Positions 1 through 5,884 of a stretch of 10,071 nucleotides of DNA are shown here, in pieces. Source of the DNA: an uncultured Burkholderiales bacterium. GTDB lineage: Bacteria > Pseudomonadota > Gammaproteobacteria > Burkholderiales > Burkholderiaceae_E. The first letter of the stretch is position 1; each line of letters opens with the position of its first letter. The notes under the pieces are model-generated. The model saw only the letters and a list, made by a program, of their open reading frames with translations, was not told the origin of the DNA and ran no database searches. The translations under genes and the position numbers were made by a program. The stretch lies in NCBI GenBank assembly GCA_903831925.1, contig CAIKZV010000610.1:1-10071 (forward strand). Reading direction: 5' to 3'.

Positions 1-686
1 ATGTAGGAGAAAGTGAACCACAGCACGCAGAACAACAGCACAGCCGAGAACTTGATGCGCTCAGCGAAGGCACCGATGATCAGCGCCGGCGTGATGGCCG
101 CGAAGGTGCACTGGAAGGCAATGAAGATGTACTCAGGGATATAGACACCCTTGCTGAAGGTGGCTGCCACCGAGTCAGGCGTGACGCCCTTCAGGAACAG
201 CTTGTCGAAGCTGCCGAAGAAGGTGCCCGCGCCACCGAAGGTGAGCGCATAGCCATAGATGACCCAGAGCACCGTGATGACTGAAAAGACCATGGTCACC
301 TGCATCAGGATCGACAGAAAGTTCTTCGTACGGACCAGGCCGCCGTAGAACAGCGCCAGACCCGGAATGGTCATCAGGATCACCAGCACGGTGGCCACGA
401 TCATCCAGGCGGTGTCGCCCTTGTTGGGCACGGGCGGCGCGGCAGCGGCAGCTGGTGCATCGGCAGGCGCTGCCTCTTCTTTCTTGACCTCGGTGGCCGC
501 GGCTGCAGCAGGCGCGGCCTCTTCTTTCTTGGCCTCGGTCGTGGCTGCCTGGGCAAGCAGCACCGGGGCGACCTTGATCATGGGAGCGACCTCGGTCGCG
601 GGAGCGCCGGTGCCGGCAAAAGCGCCGGCCCATGGCGCGAGGCCCAGCGCTGCAATCAGCGCGAGCGATCGTGCAAAGCGGTTCAT
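1..686 (-). CDS. amtB: Ammonium transporter AmtB, N-terminal 228 residues (3' end outside window)
   Basis: Inner-membrane channel of the Amt/Rh family that conducts ammonium/ammonia into the cytoplasm. The visible part begins with a signal peptide (MNRFARSLALIAALGLAPWAGAFA, cleavage near residue 24). A low-complexity Ala/Pro/Lys/Glu stretch follows to about residue 88, then the Amt core from about residue 93. The core helices include FYGGLVRTKNFLS (113-125) and VIYGYALTFGG. The segment IAFQCTFAAITPALIIGAFAER (189-210) carries F191 and F195, the equivalents of the E. coli gate phenylalanines F103/F107. The conserved Asp and the twin-His pore residues lie beyond the left edge. The start is ATG at 686 with GAGGA seven bases before it, 30 bp after the glnK stop. 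GlnK is expected to plug this channel when nitrogen is plentiful. Odd points are the charged extension and its internal duplication. Confidence 0.96.
   Translation of the reverse strand, partial: MNRFARSLALIAALGLAPWAGAFAGTGAPATEVAPMIKVAPVLLAQAATTEAKKEEAAPAAAAATEVKKEEAAPADAPAAAAAPPVPNKGDTAWMIVATVLVILMTIPGLALFYGGLVRTKNFLSILMQVTMVFSVITVLWVIYGYALTFGGAGTFFGSFDKLFLKGVTPDSVAATFSKGVYIPEYIFIAFQCTFAAITPALIIGAFAERIKFSAVLLFCVLWFTFSY
466..539 (-). repeat. In-frame tandem duplication of a 45-bp unit in the amtB N-terminal extension
   Basis: A 29-bp segment at 466-494 recurs at 511-539 with two mismatches by eye, offset by exactly 45 bp. In the protein it gives TEAKKEEAAPA (residues 50-60) and TEVKKEEAAPA (65-75), a 15-residue repeat. 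It lies between the signal peptide and the first core helix of AmtB and so is probably periplasmic. Because the unit is a multiple of three, copy-number changes would keep the reading frame. Confidence 0.85.
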
Positions 687-716
687 GTTGGAGTCCTCAG
701 TTTTCGTAATCAGGGT

Positions 717-1055
717 TCAGAGCGCATCCGCACCGGTCTCGCCGGTCCGGATCCTGACGACCTGCTCCAGGTCGTACACGAAGATCTTGCCGTCGCCGAT
801 TTTTCCGGTGCGGGCAGCGGCCTCGATGGCTTCGATCGCTCGCTCGACCAGGTCAGCCGCAACAGCCGCCTCGATCTTGACCTTCGGCAGAAAGTCGACG
901 ACATACTCGGCACCCCGATAGAGTTCGGTGTGCCCTTTCTGGCGACCGAAGCCTTTGACCTCGGTCACGGTGATGCCTTGCACGCCGATTGTCGACAGCG
1001 CCTCGCGGACCTCGTCGAGCTTGAACGGCTTGATGATGGCGGTGATCAGTTTCAT
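717..1055 (-). CDS. glnK: PII nitrogen regulatory protein GlnK
   Basis: Trimeric PII signal protein of 112 residues, the usual family length. It senses 2-oxoglutarate and ATP/ADP, is uridylylated by GlnD under nitrogen limitation, and in its unmodified form binds and blocks AmtB. The T-loop holds the PII signature YRGAEY (46-51), with Y51 as the uridylylation site. The second signature, TGKIGDGKIFV (83-93), forms part of the nucleotide site. K3, F11 and K12 of the N-terminal strand and loop (MKLITAIIKPFKLDEV) are typical. The start is ATG at 1055 with AGGGAG upstream. It lies between the porin gene (51 bp upstream) and amtB (30 bp downstream), so all three are probably co-transcribed. The pairing with amtB favours GlnK over GlnB as the paralogue, though sequence alone separates these names poorly in betaproteobacteria. 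Confidence 0.97.
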   Translation of the reverse strand: MKLITAIIKPFKLDEVREALSTIGVQGITVTEVKGFGRQKGHTELYRGAEYVVDFLPKVKIEAAVAADLVERAIEAIEAAARTGKIGDGKIFVYDLEQVVRIRTGETGADAL

Positions 1056-1080
1056 GAATGCTCCCTGCTTACTGTGAGAA

Positions 1081-1099
1081 GCGGGGCATCACGCCCCGC
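1081..1099 (-). other. Intercistronic hairpin between porin gene and glnK
   Basis: On the minus strand GCGGGGC / GTGAT / GCCCCGC forms a perfect 7-bp GC stem with a 5-base loop. It begins just after the porin stop. No run of U follows (TTCTCACAG), so it is not a classical intrinsic terminator. An mRNA-stabilising or partial-termination element that lets the porin be made in excess over GlnK and AmtB is an inference. Confidence 0.55.
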
Positions 1100-1106
1100 G
1101 GCCGGA

Positions 1107-1907
1107 TCAGAAGGCCTTGCTGATGGAGAGAACGACCGTGTTGTTGCCGACGAACTTGCTGTCGCCCGAACCTTCGTAATAGGTCCAGTAGTCCTTCTTG
1201 GCGTTGGTGCCGATCCATGCCGCACCAAGGATCCAGCCGGTGTAGTCATAGGTCACGCCGAGCTTGTAGTCGACGTAGTTGTAGTTGGAGTAGCTCTTGA
1301 CGTTCTGGTAGCCGACATGAGCCACCAGGCTGGTCTTGGCGGCGATCTCGGTGGAGTAGCCGAGGTCGAGGTAATAGGAGCCCTTCGAGCCGCCGTTCGG
1401 CGCATAGCCGGTGGTGCTGTTGACGCCGAAGTAGTCGGTGGCCGTGAACGACGCCTTTGCGGTCAGCGGGCCGAAGGTGCTGCCGACATAGAGCTCGAAG
1501 TTGTTCATGGTCGGCTTGCCGCCGCTTGCCACGTTGTAATAGGAGCCCGGGTAGTAGTAGTAGAGGCCGCCGAGATCGAGCGTAATGGCGTCAGACAACG
1601 GGATCTTGAAGCCGCCGTAGAAGTCCATCTCGAGGCTGGCGCCATTGGGAAACTGATTGCCCGAGACGCTCGAGTTCCAGTTGCCCAGATAAAAGCCACT
1701 CTCATGGGCGTAGTCGATACCGCCCTGAACCGCGGGCAGCTTGTAGCTTTGCGAGATGCCACGGAACCGGTAGTCGGAGACGATCGCGAGGTTGCCAGCT
1801 AACGGGCTTGCGCTCGTAGAGGCCGCCTCGCTGTCCTTGGTTTGTGCATTTGAATGCAGCGGGGTGAGTGCAGCCAGGATGGCCAGGGCAAGCAGCGACT
1901 TTTTCAT
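1107..1907 (-). CDS. TorF family putative porin (gcw_chp / TIGR02001 type)
   Basis: Predicted outer-membrane beta-barrel of 266 residues. It has a clear signal peptide (MKKSLLALAILAALTPLHSNA, cleavage about residue 21). A body rich in Tyr, Gly and Ser with alternating strands follows (LAIVSDYRFRGISQS, GLYYYYPGSYYN, YYLDLGYSTEIAAKTSLVAHVGYQ), and the protein ends in phenylalanine (VVLSISKAF), as barrels recognised by BamA usually do. The SDYRFRGIS motif near the mature N-terminus is the hallmark of this family, whose function is unknown. I chose ATG 1907 (GGAG ten bases upstream, signal peptide directly after it) over longer in-frame starts up to 2108, which would run through the promoter. It is the first gene of the porin-glnK-amtB operon behind a sigma-54 promoter. 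A similar three-gene order (orf1/nlmA-glnK-amtB) is known in Herbaspirillum seropedicae. A role in outer-membrane passage of a nitrogen source is inferred from context only. Confidence 0.88.
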   Translation of the reverse strand: MKKSLLALAILAALTPLHSNAQTKDSEAASTSASPLAGNLAIVSDYRFRGISQSYKLPAVQGGIDYAHESGFYLGNWNSSVSGNQFPNGASLEMDFYGGFKIPLSDAITLDLGGLYYYYPGSYYNVASGGKPTMNNFELYVGSTFGPLTAKASFTATDYFGVNSTTGYAPNGGSKGSYYLDLGYSTEIAAKTSLVAHVGYQNVKSYSNYNYVDYKLGVTYDYTGWILGAAWIGTNAKKDYWTYYEGSGDSKFVGNNTVVLSISKAF

Positions 1908-2032
1908 ATGATCTCCGAGATAAATGAGCAAGGCTTTCAAAAAGCGGGTCAGAAGGCAGGCGAACCGCGCTAGCAGACGCCTCCGAATTTTCAGGTCGCG
2001 TTCAACTTGACGATCGCGAGTGGAGTGACCAT

Positions 2033-2048
2033 TGCAAGCCGCGTGCCA
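2033..2048 (-). promoter_or_regulatory. Sigma-54 (RpoN) promoter of the porin-glnK-amtB operon
   Basis: The minus strand reads TGGCACGCGGCTTGCA, a full match to the sigma-54 consensus TGGCACG-N4-TTGCA/T. The -24 GG is at 2046-2047 and the -12 GC at 2034-2035, separated by the required 10 bp. Transcription should start near 2022, giving a leader of about 115 bases before the porin ATG. Sigma-54 promoters need an activator; NtrC is the natural candidate given the downstream genes. Confidence 0.9.
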
Positions 2049-2052
2049 CCTT

Positions 2053-2104
2053 GTTTTTGCACCAATCCCGGTCGTTTTGGCCATATGGCTTGGTTTTTGC
2101 ACCA
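2053..2104. repeat. Two 12-bp direct repeats, GTTTTTGCACCA, 40 bp apart (possible NtrC half-sites)
   Basis: Identical copies lie at 2053-2064 and 2093-2104. Each ends in TGCACCA, the left half of the NtrC operator consensus (TGCACCA-N3-TGGTGCA). The right halves are degenerate: GGTCG after the first copy, one base out of register, and GAGCG after the second. The 40-bp period puts both on nearly the same helix face, centred near -44 and -84 relative to the predicted porin start site. Activator binding is an inference; enhancer sites for NtrC usually lie somewhat further upstream. Confidence 0.5.
2086..2101 (+). promoter_or_regulatory. Candidate divergent sigma-54 promoter toward ubiK
   Basis: The plus strand reads TGGCTTGGTTTTTGCA. 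It matches the sigma-54 consensus at all fixed positions but two, with GG (2087-2088) and GC (2099-2100) separated by exactly 10 bp. A T-tract precedes the -12 GC, a feature that favours sigma-54 binding. Its -12 half is shared with the second direct repeat, so the match may instead be a by-product of an activator site. If used, transcription would start near 2113, about 150 bases before ubiK. Confidence 0.35.
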
Positions 2105-2186
2105 TCACCGAGCGCCAATCCAGGCTGAAGCCGGCCGTATCGAGAGCATGCCGACCGCGTTCGGGCGCTTCAACCGACGATGCGCT

Positions 2187-2202
2187 TAGGCCTTCAGGCC
2201 TA
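2187..2202. repeat. Inverted repeat TAGGCC-TTCA-GGCCTA next to the ubiK promoter
   Basis: A perfect 6-bp inverted repeat with a 4-base loop, ending 11 bp upstream of the -35 box of the ubiK promoter. There is no T-tract, so it does not look like a terminator. It could be a small operator or a chance palindrome. Confidence 0.35.
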
Positions 2203-2213
2203 TCGTCTTCCGG

Positions 2214-2241
2214 TTGTCAGCCGATTCGTGCGTGCTAGAGT
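2214..2241 (+). promoter_or_regulatory. Sigma-70 promoter of ubiK (extended -10)
   Basis: TTGTCA (2214-2219), a 16-bp spacer, and TAGAGT (2236-2241), preceded by TG one base before the hexamer (2233-2234) as in extended -10 promoters. The start site would be near 2248, leaving a short leader of about 17 bases. The AAGGGG at 2253-2258, seven to twelve bases before the ATG, serves as ribosome binding site. Confidence 0.65.
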
Positions 2242-2264
2242 CGTTTCACTTCAAGGGGCGACAC

Positions 2265-2513
2265 ATGGACAAACAGGCCTTCCTTCACGATTTTCAACAA
2301 CGCATCGCCGAACTCCTCAAATCGAGTCCGGCCGCTGATATCGAACGCAACCTCAAGGCCATGCTTGCCCAGGGCTTCCAGAAAATGGATCTGGTCACTC
2401 GCGAGGAGTTCGAGATCCAGCTCGCGCTGGTCGAACGTCTGCGCCATCGCCTTGATCTGCTCGAGGCGCGCCTCGACGCGCCGCCCGCCGATCAGTCGAC
2501 GTCTAGTCGCTGA
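2265..2513 (+). CDS. ubiK: Ubiquinone biosynthesis accessory factor UbiK (YqiC/BMFP family)
   Basis: Small protein of 82 residues. In enterobacteria UbiK helps the soluble Ubi complex with UbiJ in aerobic ubiquinone-8 biosynthesis, and family members can bind or fuse membranes. The N-terminal amphipathic helix (MDKQAFLHDFQQRIAELLKS) is followed by a short linker. The family core LVTREEFEIQLALVERLRHRLDLLEARL (43-70) is a heptad-rich C-terminal coiled coil that trimerises. The length is slightly below the E. coli protein, mainly in the tail. I chose ATG 2265 because it has an AAGGGG ribosome site and follows the sigma-70 promoter directly; a longer in-frame start at 2214 would lie in the promoter. 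comM follows 57 bp downstream in the same direction. Confidence 0.92.
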   Translation: MDKQAFLHDFQQRIAELLKSSPAADIERNLKAMLAQGFQKMDLVTREEFEIQLALVERLRHRLDLLEARLDAPPADQSTSSR

Positions 2514-2570
2514 ACAGGCACCCGACAAGCCGCCGCTGAGCCAGTTGCCAGCGTCTCGTCCCAGGTGGTC

Positions 2571-4088
2571 ATGTCATTGGCGGTCGTTCGCAGCCGCGGT
2601 CTGGTCGGTGTCGAGGCACCGTCGGTCTCGGTTGAAGTGCACCTTGCCAACGGCCTTCCTGCCTTTCACATCGTCGGTCTGCCCGACGCCGAGGTTCGCG
2701 AAAGCCGCGAACGCGTGCGCGCAGCATTGCTGCAGGAGGGGTTCGAATTTCCCAATCGGCGGATCACGGTCAATCTTGCACCGGCTGATTTGCCCAAGGG
2801 GTCGGGGCGCTTCGATCTGCCGATCGCCATCGGCATCCTGAGCGCGAGCGCAGGTCTCGCGCCAGCTGTGCTTGAGCAGGTCGAACTGATGGGCGAACTC
2901 TCGCTCACCGGCGAGCTGCGTCCGATCCGTGGGGCCCTTGTGCTGGCCCTGGCCGTGCGCCGCGACCCTGCCTCACGGCTGCTGATCCTGCCGGCAGCCA
3001 GTGCAATCGAAGCCGCGGTGGCTGGCTACCCCGGCACTCGCGCCGCCAATTCGCTGCGTGAAGTCTGGCAAGCCCTGGTCGAGGGCGCGACGCTCCCATC
3101 ACCCGCGGCGCCTGCGCCTGCGCAGTCCCCGCTTCGACTGAACGCAGCGCCAGACCTCGCTCAAGTCAGAGGACAAGCCGGCGCAAGGCGGGCACTCGAA
3201 ATCGCGGCCGCAGGCGGCCACAGCCTGCTGTTTATCGGACCGCCCGGCACCGGGAAGACCATGCTGGCGCAGCGTCTGCCGGGTCTGCTACCACCCATGA
3301 CCGACCTGGAGTCACTCGAGTCGGCAGCGATTCTGTCACTGTCGGGCTCCGGCTTTCGGGCGGGCGACTGGGGCGTGCGGCCCTTCCGATCGCCTCATCA
3401 CACGATATCGGGTGCAGCGCTGGTGGGCGGCGGTTCGGTGCCGCGCCCGGGTGAAGCCTCGCTCGCCCATTGCGGCGTGCTGTTTCTCGATGAACTTGGC
3501 GAATTCCGACGCGATGTGCTCGAGACCCTTCGCGAGCCCCTCGAAAGCGGTCGAGTCTCGATTTCGAGGGCGGCCAGGCAGGCCGAGTTTCCGGCCGCCT
3601 TTCAACTGATTGCCGCCATGAATCCCTGCCCCTGCGGCTATTCAGGCGATCCGAGCGGGCGCTGCCGCTGCCAAGCCGACGACATCTCACGCTATCGTCA
3701 TCGCCTGTCAGGGCCACTGCTCGATCGCATCGATATGCATGTCGACGTACCGCCCGTGTCGCAGACCGAGCTGCTCGCCAGTGCAGCCGGCGAGGCCAGC
3801 GCGCCGGTGCGCGAGCGGGTGGCTGATGCCCGCGGCCGTGCCATGGCACGCCAGAAGGCGCCCAACGCCGGCCTGAGTGCTGCCGGCACCGAACGCCACT
3901 GCAAAGTGGACGATGCCGGAAGCACTTTGCTGGCAGCTGCCATCGAACGACTGGGGCTCAGCGCCCGAGCATTGCCCCGACTGCTCAGACTTGCCCGAAC
4001 CATCGCCGATCTGGCGCAATCCGAACCGATCGCCGCACGGCATGTCGCCGAGGCCATCGGCTATCGCCGACTTGCCGGCGTAAAATAG
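2571..4088 (+). CDS. comM: ComM/YifB family AAA+ ATPase (Mg chelatase-like, branch-migration helicase)
   Basis: Protein of 505 residues, the normal family length. ComM is a hexameric cytoplasmic helicase that extends heteroduplex DNA during natural transformation. The N-terminal ChlI-like domain covers about residues 1-170 (MSLAVVRSRGLVG; VNLAPADLPKGSGRFDLPIA at 68-87). The AAA+ core follows, with Walker A GPPGTGKT (223-230), RPFRSPHHTIS (270-280), Walker B GVLFLDEL (302-309) and LSGPLLDRIDMHV (379-391). A C-terminal Mg-chelatase domain (about 410-505) contains GLSARALPRLLRLARTIADL. A cysteine cluster, NPCPCGY (351-357) with C365 and C367, suggests a metal site; it is common in the family but, as I recall, missing from E. 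coli YifB. I prefer ATG 2571, which matches the MSL start of homologues and follows AGGTGG, over GTG 2565. Presence does not prove that the host is transformable. Confidence 0.95.
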   Translation: MSLAVVRSRGLVGVEAPSVSVEVHLANGLPAFHIVGLPDAEVRESRERVRAALLQEGFEFPNRRITVNLAPADLPKGSGRFDLPIAIGILSASAGLAPAVLEQVELMGELSLTGELRPIRGALVLALAVRRDPASRLLILPAASAIEAAVAGYPGTRAANSLREVWQALVEGATLPSPAAPAPAQSPLRLNAAPDLAQVRGQAGARRALEIAAAGGHSLLFIGPPGTGKTMLAQRLPGLLPPMTDLESLESAAILSLSGSGFRAGDWGVRPFRSPHHTISGAALVGGGSVPRPGEASLAHCGVLFLDELGEFRRDVLETLREPLESGRVSISRAARQAEFPAAFQLIAAMNPCPCGYSGDPSGRCRCQADDISRYRHRLSGPLLDRIDMHVDVPPVSQTELLASAAGEASAPVRERVADARGRAMARQKAPNAGLSAAGTERHCKVDDAGSTLLAAAIERLGLSARALPRLLRLARTIADLAQSEPIAARHVAEAIGYRRLAGVK

Positions 4089-4094
4089 GCCCAT

Positions 4095-4099
4095 GGAGG
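4095..4099 (+). promoter_or_regulatory. Ribosome binding site fixing the start of the DsbA-family gene
   Basis: GGAGG, five bases before ATG 4105. It overlaps an earlier in-frame ATG at 4093, which therefore cannot use it. This favours the MSEPETIDV start. Confidence 0.75.
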
Positions 4100-4104
4100 C
4101 CCCT

Positions 4105-4752
4105 ATGTCCGAACCCGAAACCATCGATGTCATCTCCGACGTCGTTTGCCCCTGGTGCTATATCGGCAAACGCCACCTCGAAGCCGCGCTGGACAAACTG
4201 CCGGTCGATGAACGCCCGCTGGTCCGGTGGCACCCCTTCCAGCTCAATCCTGATCTCCCGGCCGCCGGGGTCGATCGCCGCAGCTATCTCGAAGAAAAGT
4301 TCGGCGGTGCCGAGCGGGCCACCACGATCTACGATCGCGTGCGGGCGGCCGGGCGCGAAGCGGGTCTGGCGCTCGACTTCGATCGCATCGAGCGTCAGCC
4401 CAACACCCTCGACGCCCATCGCCTGATCGCCTGGGCGCAAGCCAGCGGGCGCGATGTCGGGCCGCTGGTCGAGGCTCTCTTCAAGGCCTATTTCGTCGAA
4501 GGCCGATTCATCGGCGACCGGAAGGTGCTGGCCGAAGTCGCTGGCGAGGCCGGCTTCGATGCCGACGCATCACTCGAGATGCTCGAGGGTCAGACCGCCA
4601 TGGCCGAAATCGCCGAGATGGATCTGCGCACACGCCAATCGGGTATCGGCGGCGTGCCCTTCTTCATCTTCAACGAGAAAATTGCGGTATCGGGCGCGCA
4701 AGGAGCACCCGTCCTGCTGGACGCCCTGGCGCAGTCCCGCCCCGCCCACTGA
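4105..4752 (+). CDS. DsbA family oxidoreductase, FrnE-like (cytoplasmic)
   Basis: Thioredoxin-fold protein of 215 residues with an inserted helical domain. It belongs to the FrnE / 2-hydroxychromene-2-carboxylate isomerase branch of the DsbA superfamily. The active-site motif CPWC is at C15-C18 in DVVCPWCYIGKRHLE, typical of FrnE. The cis-proline loop is GVPFFIFN (183-190, P185), and AVSGAQ follows as in relatives. There is no signal peptide, so it probably acts in the cytoplasm as a disulfide oxidoreductase or isomerase; FrnE of Deinococcus is linked to oxidative-stress resistance. The two active-site cysteines argue against the GST-kappa-like isomerases that lack them. It starts 16 bp after the comM stop with its own strong ribosome site, so the two are probably co-transcribed. 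The physiological substrate cannot be read from the sequence. Confidence 0.9.
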   Translation: MSEPETIDVISDVVCPWCYIGKRHLEAALDKLPVDERPLVRWHPFQLNPDLPAAGVDRRSYLEEKFGGAERATTIYDRVRAAGREAGLALDFDRIERQPNTLDAHRLIAWAQASGRDVGPLVEALFKAYFVEGRFIGDRKVLAEVAGEAGFDADASLEMLEGQTAMAEIAEMDLRTRQSGIGGVPFFIFNEKIAVSGAQGAPVLLDALAQSRPAH

Positions 4753-4756
4753 GCTT

Positions 4757-4788
4757 GCGCCGGCCTGGCATCCGGCGCGGGCTAGAAT
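4757..4788 (+). promoter_or_regulatory. Hairpin and TAGAAT box upstream of the racemase gene
   Basis: GCGCCGG (4757-4763) and CCGGCGC (4772-4778) form a 7-bp stem with an 8-base loop, four bases after the DsbA-family stop codon. No U-run follows. TAGAAT at 4783-4788 is a good -10 box, but the nearest -35-like hexamer (TTGCGC, 4755-4760) sits 22 bp away, too far for a normal promoter. The racemase-transporter pair may thus have a weak promoter of its own or be read through from comM. Confidence 0.35.
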
Positions 4789-4834
4789 CGGACTCCCCCA
4801 CACAACGAGACAGGCCCAAGGCCGTCCCCGAGAC

Positions 4835-5884
4835 ATGTCCCCAACACACTCCCAGCCAGCCGACGCAGGCCCCCTCGAGGGCATCCGGATCATCGAACTC
4901 CACGCCATCGGACCAGTGCCTTTCGCCGGCCAGTTGCTGCGCAGCCTGGGCGCGAGCGTCTCGCGCATCTCGCCGCCGGCCGACCCCGGCCTGGGCGTGG
5001 CCACCGATCCTCGGTTCGACCTCAGCAACTACGGCAAGACACCGCTTTCAATCGACCTCAAACGTCCCGAAGGGCTGGCCGAAGCGCTGGCGCTCATCGA
5101 CAAGGCCGACGTGTTGCTCGAGGGCTTTCGCCCGGGCGTGCTCGAACGTCTGGGCATGGCCCCGGCCGACCTGCTGGCACGCAACCCACGTCTGGTGATC
5201 GGTCGGCTGTCGGGTTGGGGCAATGCCGGTGCACTGACCGAGCGGGCCGGCCACGACATCAATTACCTCGCCATGGCCGGGCTGCTCAATGCCATCGGCA
5301 CCAAGGAGACACCGGTCGCACCACTCAATGTGGTCGGCGACTACGGGGGTGGCGCCATGCATCTGGCAGTCGGTGTGCTGGCTCAGCTGGTGCGTCGCTC
5401 TATCGACGGTCGCGGCGGTGCGGTGGTCTCGAGCATCCTGGCCGGGTCGGTCGGCCTGTCTCCACTCTTTTTCGGCCTGATCGCCGCCGGCCGCTGGACC
5501 GTCAATCGCGCCGACAACATGCTCGACGGCGCAACACCCTATTACCGGGTCTATCCCACCTCCGACGGCCGATTCGTGGCGGTTGGCGCCATCGAACCGA
5601 AGTTCTACCGCGAGCTCATCAAGGTCACCGGTCTCGAAGGGCAGATCGACCCCGCCCGCCAGAACGACCGCTCGACCTGGCCCGCCACCATCGCGCTCTT
5701 TGCGCAGCAATTTGCCAAGCGCACCCGCGATGAGTGGGAAAAGGACGCCGAGAAGGTCGATGCCTGCCTGTCACCGGTCCTCGATTTCCTCGAAGCCGCA
5801 AAGCATCCGCACAATCTGGCCAATGGCCTGTACACCCACGAGCCGTTCCCGCAGCCCGATCGGGTGCTGAACTTCAAGCGTTGA
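4835..5884 (+). CDS. Alpha-methylacyl-CoA racemase (CaiB/BaiF CoA-transferase superfamily, family III)
   Basis: Protein of 349 residues, closest by eye to the racemases MCR/AMACR, which interconvert (R)- and (S)-2-methylacyl-CoA esters during branched-chain or sterol side-chain degradation. The MCR catalytic residues are all present: H140 in RAGHDINY, D169 in VVGDYGGGAM and E254 in AIEPKFY (equivalents of H126, D156 and E241 in the Mycobacterium enzyme, from memory). Other matches are GIRIIELHAIGPVPFAGQLL at the N-terminus, DVLLEGFRPGVLERLG (92-107), NMLDGATPYY (228-237) and QNDRSTWP (276-283). The usual acidic VDA segment near residue 198 is replaced by VVSSILAGS. The protein stops at PDRVLNFKR, about 25 residues before the end of typical relatives. 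ATG 4835 has only a weak ribosome site. The stop overlaps the next gene's start, pointing to coupled translation. True CoA-transferase activity is less likely but not excluded. Confidence 0.9.
   Translation: MSPTHSQPADAGPLEGIRIIELHAIGPVPFAGQLLRSLGASVSRISPPADPGLGVATDPRFDLSNYGKTPLSIDLKRPEGLAEALALIDKADVLLEGFRPGVLERLGMAPADLLARNPRLVIGRLSGWGNAGALTERAGHDINYLAMAGLLNAIGTKETPVAPLNVVGDYGGGAMHLAVGVLAQLVRRSIDGRGGAVVSSILAGSVGLSPLFFGLIAAGRWTVNRADNMLDGATPYYRVYPTSDGRFVAVGAIEPKFYRELIKVTGLEGQIDPARQNDRSTWPATIALFAQQFAKRTRDEWEKDAEKVDACLSPVLDFLEAAKHPHNLANGLYTHEPFPQPDRVLNFKR

Larger units (their letters stand above)
1908..2264. other. Divergent control region between the porin operon and ubiK
   Basis: This is a 357-bp gap without a credible gene; the short open frames in it have no start signals or recognisable products. 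From left to right it holds the roughly 115-base untranslated leader of the porin mRNA (1908 to about 2022), a sigma-54 promoter on the minus strand, two NtrC-like direct repeats, a candidate plus-strand sigma-54 promoter, a GCCATATGGC palindrome (2080-2089), a TAGGCC inverted repeat and the sigma-70 promoter of ubiK. The elements are listed separately. Nothing obvious was seen in 2115-2186. Confidence 0.7.

Noticed and set aside
351..620. Alanine-rich repeats of amtB as a CRISPR or satellite array
   Set aside because: Only two copies of a 45-bp unit within a coding frame; no regular repeat-spacer structure.
367..921. 184-codon plus-strand open frame opposite amtB and glnK
   Set aside because: Its alanine/serine-rich translation is the mirror of the amtB low-complexity extension; no ribosome site or recognisable domain.
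930..1802. 290-codon plus-strand open frame opposite glnK and the porin gene
   Set aside because: It lies antisense to two well-identified genes, has no family features, and is explained by the GC-rich codon pattern of the opposite strand.
1908..2108. Longer porin reading frame starting at 2108
   Set aside because: The extension would cover the sigma-54 promoter and has no ribosome site, while ATG 1907 has GGAG and is followed at once by a normal signal peptide.
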